A stretch of DNA of 64,000 nucleotides from Adiantum capillus-veneris (lineage: Eukaryota > Streptophyta > Polypodiopsida > Polypodiales > Pteridaceae), in contig CM043965.1 of the NCBI GenBank assembly GCA_014529385.2, positions 67,079,690-67,143,689 on the forward strand. The letters are read 5' to 3'. The notes below the pieces were generated by a model that was not told the origin of the DNA, searched no databases, and saw only the letters and a program-made list of their open reading frames with translations. Every line of letters starts with the position of its first letter. The stretch's first letter is position 1. Below, piece by piece: positions 43,256-52,240 of this stretch. A program made the translations under genes and the position numbers.

Positions 43256-44091
43256 CATGCCCTTAAGACCAATGATGGGGGGCTAGAGCTTTTGCAAAAT
43301 GGGGTATAGATTTTGTTGGGCCAATACAACCACCTGCTTATAGAACCCAAGCTCAATATATCATCGTAGCTACGGACTATTTGACCAAGTGAGCCGAGGC
43401 TAAAGCAACTCAAAAGAATGATGCCAGAACCACTACCACATTCTTATATGAGTATGTATTCACGAGATATGGACTGCCAATAGAAATTGTCAGTGATAGG
43501 GGAACTCATTTCCTCAATGAGGTAATCGAGTATTTGCTTAATGAGTTTATGGTCATCCATAACAAGTCAGCTCCCTATCAGCCGCAAGCAAATGGACAAG
43601 TTGAGCATACGAACAAAATTCTTACCTCAGTATTGACTAAAGTGGTCAGTTTAGGAAGGACAAACTAGGAAATGAATCTCCATCCTGCTCTATGGGCTTA
43701 TCAAGTTTCATTCAAAACAGCTTTAAATGCTACATCCTTTAACCTTGTTTATGGTCTTGATGCCATACTGCCAATAGAATTTCTATTGCCGACACTAAGG
43801 GTAGCAAAGAATCTTGAGTGGACTAGACATGAATTGTCAGAAAGATTTGAAGGTCTAGAAAAGCTAGATGAGCAAAGGCTAACTGCCGTAGCTCACATCT
43901 ATGCACAAAAGTGGAAACAAAAACAGTTTTTTGATTCCCATCTCATTACAAAACTCTTCAAAAAAGGGGACTTAGTTTTAATATATTCCCTTAAGCAACA
44001 CATTCCCAAGTTTAAGAAAAAGGGAAACAGACTGCTTATCATTGAAGATGTATCTCCAAGTGGAGCAGTTAAGTTGTCCACCCTAGATGGT
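43256..44091 (+). pseudogene. Integrase core and start of C-terminal domain (C), cut by element D
   Basis: WGIDFVGPIQPP (near 43,300), a TGA in place of the Trp codon in TKWAEA near 43,391, EIVSDRGTHFLN, a QPQANGQVEHTNK segment with the catalytic Glu, a TAG near 43,668, then the open piece 43,672-44,091 with FKKGDLVLIYSL and IIEDVSPSGAVKLSTLDG. There D inserts; the gene resumes at 49,243. Confidence 0.85.
44087..44091. repeat. Target-site duplication of D, left copy (ATGGT)
   Basis: ATGGT precedes D and recurs at 49,243-49,247. The empty site is visible in element B (near 23,049), which reads CTAGATGGTGAACC without interruption. Confidence 0.96.
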
Positions 44092-44662
44092 TGTTAACCC
44101 TCACGGCTCACGGACACCCATCACCTACGATGGACGCGTATTATGTATTTGGTAGAGTCAGGTATCGGGCTTGTCGGACCAATAGGGAAAGGTACAGTGA
44201 TCGCCGATGAGAGGCGCACTTTAACTTGAACATGCTAGGGTTAGTTGGTTAAGCATGGGCGCCCAAGTGTGAATGGGGTGAGCTCCTATAAAAGCCAACT
44301 AAACCTAATTTTTACTCATTCTCTCATTTGTGCAATTGAAGAGTGCTCTTGCTCCATCTCCATCTTCTTCTTCTTCACCTCCTTGTGTGTGTGTGTGAGA
44401 GAGAGAGAGAGGGAGAGTGTGTGTGCGATCGAGCATTACGAAGGCACGACGGCGGCGAAGCGGTTGAGCGCGGCACGACTGCAGCTTCTTCTTCATCGCG
44501 GCGAGGAATCCACCACGAAGGCGAGCGTAGAGCGGTGAGTGACACACCCTTTGTTTTCTTGAGCTTGCTAGTTTAGGCTTGTTGTGTGCTTGGAGCCGTT
44601 TGTGGCTCGCATACGGTGTATTGGCAAGTCCCTTGCTTCGACAGTGCGGCAAGGAGCGCACA
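44092..44662 (+). repeat. 5' LTR of element D
   Basis: 571 bp, TGTTAACCCTCACGG to GGAGCGCACA. It contains the TATA box and, downstream, a (TG)n(AG)n tract at about 44,386-44,425. It is the same length as the 3' LTR with about 99% identity by eye. Confidence 0.97.
44287..44294 (+). promoter_or_regulatory. TATA box in D 5' LTR
   Basis: TATAAAAG in the context GAGCTCCTATAAAAGCC, repeated at 48,867-48,874 in the 3' LTR and conserved in element A. About 195 bp from the LTR start. Confidence 0.65.
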
Positions 44663-44666
44663 TTTT

Positions 44667-44685
44667 TGGCGCCGCTGCCGGGGAT
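44667..44685 (+). other. Primer-binding site of element D
   Basis: TGGCGCCGCTGCCGGGGAT starts four bases after the LTR (spacer TTTT). It is the tRNA-Asp-type site and identical to that of element C, though C belongs to another family. Confidence 0.9.
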
Positions 44686-45609
44686 ATGCCCTACACTAAG
44701 CTCGGTTAGCACTTTACGCTTCCTTGTGGTGCAATTTCTATCATAGGAAAGGCGGGGAAGGAGTGTGTGGAGATTTCTGTTTTGTGCGTTTTTCTGCATT
44801 TGCTGTCAAGTTTCAATTTCTGCTATTGTCTGCGTTTTTTCAATTTCTGCAATTTCTGCGTTTTCAAGTTCGGCGTTTTCAATTTCTGCAATTTTCCGCA
44901 TTTCTGTCAATTTTCTGCAATTTCTGCGTTTTTTCTGCATTTTCTGCAGTTTCTGCGTTTTTTCTGCATTTTTTGCATACCTGCGTTTTCAATTTCTGTA
45001 TTTCTGCACAACAAAAAAAAAAAAACAAAAAAAAAGTTTTTATTTTTTCTCCCAAAAAAATAAAATTAAAAAAAATAAAATTAATTTGAAAAAAAAATTC
45101 GGAAATTAAAAACGCGAGTGAGCGGGCGGCGAAATTTTTCGAAAATAAAAAACGTGAGGTATAAAAACGTACGGGTTGGTTTGTATAAAAGATAGATCGG
45201 GATCGGGATCAAGCCCAAGCCCAGGCCTCAGTCCTCAGTCTTATGATATATACTAGACTCACTCTTATATATATACCCTACTCCCTCAAGAGAGAATGAG
45301 AGCATGTGGGACAAGTCCTCCACTCTCCTCCTTTCTTTTCCCACTTGCACCCTTAGACTTTCTAGTTTGGGCCTAGTTCCCTACTAGAAATTGACAGTTT
45401 TAGGGATTCCGAGGGCATAGAGTGACCAAACGGAGGGCTGTAAAGCACGGCACGACCCTCTGACCGATACGCTCGTTTTGAGCTATCACACGGCCCATTC
45501 CACGACACGCTCTAAAAAATCTAGTAAAAAATCAAACAAAAAACACGCTAAAAACTAGTCACAAGGCCTCCTAGAGCAGCTTTTTGACACCTTAGGGTAT
45601 CAAAAGCAC
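44686..45609 (+). other. 5' leader of element D with TTTCTGC repeats and A-rich tract
   Basis: From 44,780 to 45,010 variants of TTTCTGCAA or TTTCTGCGT recur about every 8-15 bases. Then comes an A/T homopolymer-rich stretch (45,008-45,105). The segment 45,180-45,240 (GATCGGGATCGGGATC) and the block at 45,430-45,500 (GCTGTAAAGCACGGC and GAGCTATCACAC) match element A's leader. The repeats have no counterpart in A. Apparent frames in the repeats are low-complexity Phe/Cys/Ser and not real. Confidence 0.75.
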
Positions 45610-47133
45610 ATGCACTTACGCTCTGGACGAGTGTTAGAGCACGATCACATTGGTAGTGCCTCTGTTCATACGGACACCCATTACCCATCCACGATAAGCT
45701 CTAGACCCTTAGCGGGGACACAAGGTAGCACCACCCAAGACCCTAAAATAGCCGCTAGTGATTCCTCCTCCGACTCAGAAATCATGGAAGCATACCCTAC
45801 CCAAAACACTGAGAGAGAAGGCCATGCACCTCCCGAAGCTCCACAGCTTAGTACTAGTATGTTTAGCCGTTTCATGGAAACATTAGGTAGAGCTACTCGC
45901 TTGGAACCTGATGCAAATGAAGCACACGAAGAGGATGGGTTGGACTCTGACACACCTCTACGATACCCCATTGAGTTAAATAGTGCCTATGGAAAAGTGC
46001 TATATAACGCCTTATTGGACACGGGTGCTAAATACAATCTGCTATCCTATGGGGTGTGGTGTCAATTAGGGAAGCCACCTCTATCTGAGAGTATTATCCA
46101 AGTCAAGGGTGTCAACAAGAAAAAAACTACGGTTTTTGGAATCTGGCACACTTCTGTCAGTTATGACAATGGGGTGGTAGCTCAAGACTTTTTGGTCATG
46201 CCTACTGGAACTATGGAGGGTAATATAAACCTAGGCCGCACGTGGATGATAGCCACCAAATGCACTATTGATTGGGAGACTGGGGGTGTTACAACGCAAA
46301 AACCAACTCTTAGCCCTACCACTCGAGCCATAGTCCCTGAGATATTGCCCAAGGAAATAAAACCCAAGACATTGCATGTCCAGGAGGTTGAACCATACGT
46401 CCCCATAGCCCAACTCTCTAGAGCTTCAACTGATGTAGTTGAAAGAAAGCTTGAGACACACAAGAACCATCCTAATGTAACGAAGAAAACATACAAGTGG
46501 GTCCCTAAAACCTTTGTAGTGAGCATGGTTGATGCAAAAAGACAGAAGCCTTGTAAGAAACGTACCACTCGCTCCAAGAAAAGTAAGAAAATGTTGCGAT
46601 GGATCCCTAAACAACTATTGGAAGCCCAAGGCTACTATCAAGGAAATGATCAAATCTGGGTGCCAAAACGTAGATTGTGCTCTTACCTATCACCTGACGC
46701 AAGTGAGCCCTATCCCGTAGTTCCAAAACGAATCAATGATCGTGAAAAGAAAAAAATCACAGAATGCTACACACCCGCTCCCGAGCTAGTTTGGGTACCA
46801 AAGAAAGAACGATTTGTTCCACCTAGCTCAGGAAGGGGAGAGTCCCATGAAGATTCTAGCTCATCATGTAATACATCCATAGAGGTAAAAGCTTCTACAC
46901 AGTCTCCATCTATAGTAGTGGACCTCCATGAAGCTACAAAAGAATCCACACCTCCCAGTGTTCAAGAATCACCTAATGAACCACTTCAAGTTCGATCCTG
47001 GGAGAGTGCCTTACCACCGTTGCAACTTGACGAGGCACCTAGGGTAATAGAAAACTACTGGCAAAAATCCTCACCTATTACCAACTGGAATAATTGGTTT
47101 CAAAGGGTGACAAGCTCATTTCAAACGGTATGA
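45610..47133 (+). CDS. Gag N-terminus fused to second retropepsin-like domain and WVPK tail (D)
   Basis: Intact 507-codon frame starting MHLRSGRVLEHDH. Residues 1 to about 113 match the gag N-terminus of A. At about 45,937 it passes in frame into LDSDTPLRYPIEL, the start of A's 3' frame. The retropepsin-like part has LLDTGAKYNLLS with Asp at residue 137 (46,018-46,020) and NLGRTWMIA near residue 210. Four WV/IPK motifs follow (KWVPKTFV, RWIPKQLL, IWVPKRRL, VWVPKKERF), then a Ser/Pro-rich end. It is the only long frame of the element and has no stop or shift, which suggests recent activity or selection. Proteolytic activity is a guess. Confidence 0.85.
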   Translation: MHLRSGRVLEHDHIGSASVHTDTHYPSTISSRPLAGTQGSTTQDPKIAASDSSSDSEIMEAYPTQNTEREGHAPPEAPQLSTSMFSRFMETLGRATRLEPDANEAHEEDGLDSDTPLRYPIELNSAYGKVLYNALLDTGAKYNLLSYGVWCQLGKPPLSESIIQVKGVNKKKTTVFGIWHTSVSYDNGVVAQDFLVMPTGTMEGNINLGRTWMIATKCTIDWETGGVTTQKPTLSPTTRAIVPEILPKEIKPKTLHVQEVEPYVPIAQLSRASTDVVERKLETHKNHPNVTKKTYKWVPKTFVVSMVDAKRQKPCKKRTTRSKKSKKMLRWIPKQLLEAQGYYQGNDQIWVPKRRLCSYLSPDASEPYPVVPKRINDREKKKITECYTPAPELVWVPKKERFVPPSSGRGESHEDSSSSCNTSIEVKASTQSPSIVVDLHEATKESTPPSVQESPNEPLQVRSWESALPPLQLDEAPRVIENYWQKSSPITNWNNWFQRVTSSFQTV

Positions 47134-47288
47134 TCTACCCAAGGAAGGGGGGAGTGTTTGCTGACAGTCATCATTCATTTGTTTCCCTCTCAACCTTTTT
47201 CCCTGACCTCTCAATCTCCGATCTTAGGGAATGTACATATAAAGCTTTATACTCACAAAAACAAAAAATAAAGAGCAAGAGCAATTAG
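47094..47288 (+). CDS. Short overlapping frame after the fusion gene (D)
   Basis: 64 codons starting MVSKGDKLISNGMIYPRKGG, overlapping the 507-codon frame by 40 bases in another phase. Element A has the same protein text at 5,816-6,052 (SKGDDIIAKGMIYPRKGG), and the first residues are also seen near 300-345 in A2. Conserved phase relation hints at a real product or at a frameshifted C-terminus. Confidence 0.4.
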   Translation: MVSKGDKLISNGMIYPRKGGVFADSHHSFVSLSTFFPDLSISDLRECTYKALYSQKQKIKSKSN

Positions 47289-48657
47289 CAAACGAGTATG
47301 CACATTAAAGTCAAAACATTGACTCAGACCTACACATGTCACATTTGGTACACTGAAACAGAAACCTATGTCATGACTGTTTTAGAGTTGAGGGATTAGC
47401 GAAGTTCTCTTTTTCCACTGATGTTCCTCCTGGAGGTATTCCTTTTGTTTCCTAGTGTGTACAGGAACGTGTTGCTATTGATAGGATTTGGACCTTCATG
47501 GAACCTTCAAATCAAGCGCGACCATCAACACAAACAGGTGTTTCTTGTCCATTAGCATTGCCCTTATCTTTTTTGCATCCATGTTTGTCTGCTTTGATTG
47601 TGATTGGTAGCATAATATTCAGCGCATTGGTTAGTATCAAACATTTAATTCAATGTAATCTTTTGTCATAATCACTTGTTTAGGTGTAAAAATCAAGCAG
47701 TCCGACTAAGCTAGTTTGACCAAGTTAGGTGTTAGAGATTTTCTCTTAATACCATGGGGAATGCCTTCCTAATAAGCAGTGGTTACTTAGGTTCTTAATC
47801 CGATTTAGGCAGCATTGTATGAAATGTACTAGGGCTTTCTAGTGGGCTTAACCCTATTGACCTTTAGCTTAAGTATTATAAAGGGAGTTTACTAATGTGA
47901 TGAGCCTGGGGAGTGTAACAATGTTATATGACCCCCCAAAGTTACAAAATTTAAATGCTGAAAATGAACAAGCAACAAATCAAAGTGCCACAATGTAAAA
48001 TTTTAAGCTGGAAGAGAAATCTCAGCTTGATTTGGTACTTCACTCACATGTATTGCCTATGGTACTAGAGCCCTAGAGGTTCCCAGTGTGGGCACTTTTC
48101 CTTGAAAAGCAAAAAACCCAAGGCATACAAAATAAGCACACGCATCAAAATTGAATCAGTGTGAAAAGACTTTGGGGGGTCAAAGAAAAAGTAATCAGTC
48201 AGGCGATGATTTCATGAGAAATTCCTTTTATGGTAGCTTAACTACAAGGTTTTCTAGATATAGCCTCTAGTCAGCCCTCGAACATGAATACTTGGCTCTC
48301 GCGATTAAACAACTTAATTGACCACTGAAAATTAAGAAGCTTATCCATGGTATTAATATTCGATCTCTAGTGCTTTTCGACCGTCAAATTAGTGACCCCA
48401 GACTTGTTTAATTTTTTGCCTTTACATCTGTTTATGCATTTGATTACATTGCAATTTAATGTTCATTGCTAACAAATTGTTTTACCAATCAATGTGTCTA
48501 CCTAAAACTGCATCTGCCTTTTAAGAGAATGCAATTACTATGCCAATGTTGTTTGATTTTGCAGTGACTGAAGAAGGCTAAGGACATTCATCTCAAATGC
48601 TCTTCCACCTCGACGATCCAGCTTCAACTCAATAGCTTCCGAGGACGGAATCTACAT
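47289..48657 (+). other. 3' untranslated region of element D
   Basis: About 1.37 kb without a convincing frame, collinear with A's 3' non-coding region (reverse complement of 3,966-5,300). Shared blocks include AAGCAGTCCGACTAAGCTAG/AGTTTGACC and the segment around 47,930-48,130. No poly(A) signal stands out. Confidence 0.7.
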
Positions 48658-48671
48658 CAAGAAGGGGGGCA
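48658..48671 (+). other. Polypurine tract of element D
   Basis: AAGAAGGGGGGCA directly before the 3' LTR. It is cleanly purine except for the last CA pair. Confidence 0.88.
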
Positions 48672-49242
48672 TGTTAACCCTCACGGCTCACGAACACCCA
48701 TCACCTACGATGGACGCGTATTATGTATTTGGTAGAGTCAGGTATCGGGCTTGTCGGGCCAATAGGGAAAGGTAGAGTGATCGCCGATGAGAGGCGCACT
48801 TTAACTTGAACATGCTAGGGTTAGTTGGTTAAGCATGGGCGCCCAAGTGTGAATGGGGTGAGCTCCTATAAAAGCCAACTAAACCTAATTTTTACTCATT
48901 CTCTCATTTGTGCTATTGAAGAGTGCTCTTGCTCCATCTCCATCTTCTTCTTCTTCACCTCCTTGTGTGTGTGTGTGAGAGAGAGAGAGAGGGAGAGTGT
49001 GTGTGCGATCGAGCATTACGAAGGTACGACGGCGGCGAAGCGGTTGAGCGCGGCACGACTGCAGCTTCTTCTTCATCGCGGCGAGGAATCCACCACGAAG
49101 GCGAGCGTAGAGCGGTGAGTGACACACCCTTTGTTTTCTTGAGCTTGCTAGTTTAGGCTTGTTGTGTGCTTGGAGCCGTTTGTGGCTCGCATACGGTGTA
49201 TTGGCAAGTCCCTTGCTTCGACAGTGCGGCAAGGAGCGCACA
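48672..49242 (+). repeat. 3' LTR of element D
   Basis: 571 bp; TATAAAAG at 48,867-48,874; ends AAGGAGCGCACA before the target duplication. Differences from the 5' LTR by eye: CACGGACA/CACGAACA, CGGACC/CGGGCC, GTACAG/GTAGAG, GCAATT/GCTATT, GGCACG/GGTACG. Confidence 0.97.
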
Positions 49243-49247
49243 ATGGT
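49243..49247. repeat. Target-site duplication of D, right copy (ATGGT)
   Basis: Directly after the CA end of D and followed by GAACCAATGGCTAATT, the expected continuation of C's integrase frame. Confidence 0.96.
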
Positions 49248-49460
49248 GAACCAATGGCTAATTCGATTAGTGGATGTCGATTAAAGAAGTATACTTTGCC
49301 GCTAACCAATGAATTTCTAGAAAGAATGCATGTAGCCAATAAAAGGAAGATAAAACGACAGCAGGTTATTGATGAAGTCCAAGAGGAAGCTAGGCTTTGG
49401 GTACTTAAACGGAAAGCTTCTCTCAAGAATCAACAGATACCAATTCCATCAACACACTGA
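49248..49460 (+). pseudogene. Integrase C-terminal end (C, after D)
   Basis: Continues EPMANSISGCRLKKYTLPLTNE, then ANKRKIKRQQVIDEVQEEARL and KASLKNQQIPIP, matching B 23,050-23,260. Element D separates it from 43,672-44,091, so it cannot be expressed with the core. An open frame reading in from the D LTR is accidental. Confidence 0.85.
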
Positions 49461-49483
49461 AAATAGATGCTCGACAATGGAAA

Positions 49484-49852
49484 TTGTTGAAAGATGGAGT
49501 GTCAAAAGATGATGAATGGCTAGATGGAATGGACCTCCGCATCAAAGTACAGCTCAACAATCATAACACAAATGCTTTGGTCGATACAGGAGCTATAGTA
49601 AATGTAGTGAGTTATTCCACATACAAGAAAGCAACAACTCGGTCATTGAATACAGGAATAGCGACTATCAAAGGATGCAACAAGAACCCAACACCAACAT
49701 TGGGAGTAGTCAACTTGAATGTGATAGTACATGGATGTTCATGTCCTCATCAGTTTGTATGCTTACCAGATGAACACATGAATGAGACGATGATCCTTGG
49801 AATTCCCTGGATGCGGACATACAAAGTAATACCAGATTGGGATACAAATTAA
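49484..49852 (+). CDS. Second retropepsin-like domain (C)
   Basis: 122 open codons: MDLRIKVQLNNHNTNALVDTG with Asp at 49,583-49,585, VNVVSYSTYKK, VVNLNVIVHGCSCPHQFVCL, MILGIPWMRTYK. Here the Trp after ILG is present, unlike in B. The frame ends in a TAA at 49,850. The domain follows the integrase as in B and A. The catalytic DTG is intact in this copy. Confidence 0.8.
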   Translation: MLKDGVSKDDEWLDGMDLRIKVQLNNHNTNALVDTGAIVNVVSYSTYKKATTRSLNTGIATIKGCNKNPTPTLGVVNLNVIVHGCSCPHQFVCLPDEHMNETMILGIPWMRTYKVIPDWDTN

Positions 49853-50230
49853 CTCAAGCTATCACTTAAAGGCAGGCAGCTCATTGTTCCAATTGCACCA
49901 AGCAAAGAGGAATGGAAAGGAAGCAATCAGCAGACCAAACCACAAAGTAATTAATCTTCTCCATCCTATCGACAAGCAAATGCTACAGGTAGCATGCAAG
50001 GAGTCATGCAAATTTCGGTACCAAAAGCACAGCTTAAGGATAAGCCGATTCAAATCTGGGTGCCCAAAACATCATCGACAGTACCAAAAGTGGTTCCAAA
50101 TCTCAAAACACAGAGACGAGCTTCTCCGAGCAAGGAACCTAACATGAAATGGATTTGGAAGAAAAAAGAGCACTTATCTTCTCCATAAATCGTAAAACTA
50201 ATTAAGCAATGGAGAGTTAAGTCTCAGAAG
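49853..50230 (+). pseudogene. WVPK tail (C)
   Basis: Open piece 49,994-50,188 with ISVPKAQLKDKPIQIWVPKT and WIWKKKEHLSSP, flanked by stops. The first WVPK has become SVPK. Otherwise the spacing is the same as in B. Confidence 0.65.
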
Positions 50231-50299
50231 ACTCCACCACGCCATTCTGCACCAAGCAAACTAAGCTACCAATGGTGAGAAAAAGCTCAACAACAACCA

Positions 50300-50593
50300 T
50301 TGTTGATACCAGAATCTCAGGCAATCAGCATGCTAAAACATCCTGATGGTACAATCAAGCAAAGAGCACACAAGCTACAAAATTTTCTCTTTGGCAGACA
50401 ACATGAGCAAGCCTCAACATCACAAACCCTTGAGTTAATTACTCAAGACCCAACTTTTGCACAACATAATTGTTTGAACTTCATTGATCTTCAAAGCATG
50501 GTAGAGCCAACCAAGGCTATGCATAGACACGATTTTTCAAACCATGCATACAGTCGTCCCGGAGTACGCCATCTAGGAGGGGTGGAGCACTAA
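50300..50593 (+). CDS. Conserved frame after the WVPK tail (C)
   Basis: 97 codons, ISMLKHPDGTIKQRAHKLQN, LELITQDPTFAQH, SRPGVRHLGGVE. It is very similar to B 24,101-24,394 in length and sequence, with mostly conservative changes. No known domain. Confidence 0.55.
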   Translation: MLIPESQAISMLKHPDGTIKQRAHKLQNFLFGRQHEQASTSQTLELITQDPTFAQHNCLNFIDLQSMVEPTKAMHRHDFSNHAYSRPGVRHLGGVEH

Positions 50594-52240
50594 GTAATTA
50601 AGGGCAATATTTGAAGAGGAAGAAAGGTTTGATGTTAACGTGTGATTTTTTGCAAAATTACCTAATAATACCCTTATAAATCATGAACAGGAAAATTTAA
50701 TCGGCGATATCTTTCCAATGAGTGTAAATAGTGTATATACTATCAAAAAATCATCAAAAATTAATCCTTTTGTGTTATTTTTAATCATTTTTTGTGATAT
50801 CGAGACTTAAAAATAAAGAAATACAATAAAAAACAATAAAGCTGCGTTCTTCAAAGGATTTTCTTAATTATTGGATTTTCACTTTGCTTTTTTAGTGCAT
50901 TTTGTTATTTTCTTTGATATTTCTCAATAAACAGGTCAAAATTTAATAATAAGTAGCAAATTTTCAATGAAATCGGAAGATGGAAGCGGGAAGCCTAAAT
51001 TAGGTGGCCATACCTACTTTTGCAAATTTTTTGCAGAATGAGCTACAAGAATCCGATTGGAAAATTTTTTGAGTCTAACATAAATTTCACGGCCTAGTAG
51101 GACTAACAGGGGAATCTGGGAAAAATTGGTTCGGGAAGTCCGAGTGTAGATCAAGCAAAGCCCTCGAAAAGCAAAAAACGGCTCGAAGGCTACAAAACGT
51201 CAAATTCGACATATGAGGTCAAATTGACTCCAAATGAGTCAGAATTGGATGAGTAGTTCACAACTATGTTGCGGACAAAAGTCCAAAGCCTCAGAGTGAC
51301 TGACCAACTCAACAGGCAGTGTAGTCATAGAAATCAGTGATTTCAGAGTCGATAAAGTACAAAGTGATGCCGACAAGACCAAACTTTACCATATTCAATT
51401 TAGGACTTGTTTTAAGTGTATACAATGTGTTTAGGTCAAAATTTTTAAGTTTTGCAAAAAAAATGTGACTGCTGTAAATAATCATGATTATTTACTTTTG
51501 CACTATTTTTGCTTGAAACTTACATCATCACCTCACATATCATTTGTACACACCTAATGAATGCCAAAAATCAAGTATGAGAAAAAATGATCACATATAA
51601 CTTGGAAAATTGCCAAAAAACGCAAAGAAGTCTTTGCAAGCCAATTTCTGAGTTATGGACCACATTTCTTGATCCAAATTACCTCATATCCCATACACAA
51701 GGTCTATACAATGCCTAGAACCAAGTTGTGCAAAAAACTATTGATTTTGGTAGAAAAGTTAATAATCACGATGATTTACTTTCATGCCAAAATGGGGGAA
51801 TTTTGCTATTTTGCCATCATACATCCAAAGTACATGTGCTAAGCCCATTAGCCAAGTTTGAACCAATTTGGAGTTTAGAATCTCAATTTTTTTTTATATC
51901 AACTGTTTCAGAGACCTAAAGCCAAAATCTGGTACCATTTTCATCCTATGCATCCAAATGAGCCCATATTTCACTCAGAGTACTTCAAGCATGTAATGCC
52001 AAATTTGCAAAAAGTTGAAAAATTTACTCAGCTGTAAATAATCGCGATTATTTCCTTTTGCTGTAATTTTTTGTTTGGACTTTATAATTTTGTTCCTTAC
52101 ATGTTTTTATGCATCTATGCTTGTTCAAAAATTGATTTTGAAGAAAATTGGACCAAAATTGTCGGCATTTTAGATTGAAGGACATTTCAGAGAAAAACCT
52201 GTTAAATCTACTAACTTTGACACTCTATTCACTGAACGTG
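50594..52240 (+). repeat. 3' non-coding region with palindrome-centred repeats (C)
   Basis: Counterpart of 24,395-26,572, shorter by internal deletions near 50,960 and 51,150. Three palindromes at 51,474-51,495, 51,758-51,779 and 52,034-52,055, spaced 284 and 276 bp; the last holds the perfect AATAATCGCGATTATT core. No gene seen. Confidence 0.8.

Larger units (their letters stand above)
44092..49242 (+). mobile_element. Element D: complete, young, non-autonomous LTR retrotransposon of the A family
   Basis: 5,151 bp with two 571-bp LTRs that differ at only about five positions by eye, TG/CA ends, intact PBS and PPT, and a perfect 5-bp target duplication. The internal part is a leader, one 507-codon frame, a short overlapping frame and a 3' non-coding region. 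Gag core, main protease, RT, RNase H and integrase are absent. LTRs, leader pieces, the 3' frame and the 3' non-coding region match element A, so A-type elements are the likely helpers. Confidence 0.96.

Noticed and set aside
44724-45109. Three overlapping Phe/Cys-rich frames of 98-121 codons in the D leader
   Set aside because: They are the TTTCTGC repeat array and A-rich tract read in three phases; no conservation in element A.
45610-47133. Reading the D frame as a captured host gene
   Set aside because: Both halves match element A (gag start and 3' frame), so it is an internal deletion product.
49164-49460. 98-codon frame starting in the D LTR and running into C integrase
   Set aside because: Created by chance at the insertion junction; the real integrase text starts only at 49,243.
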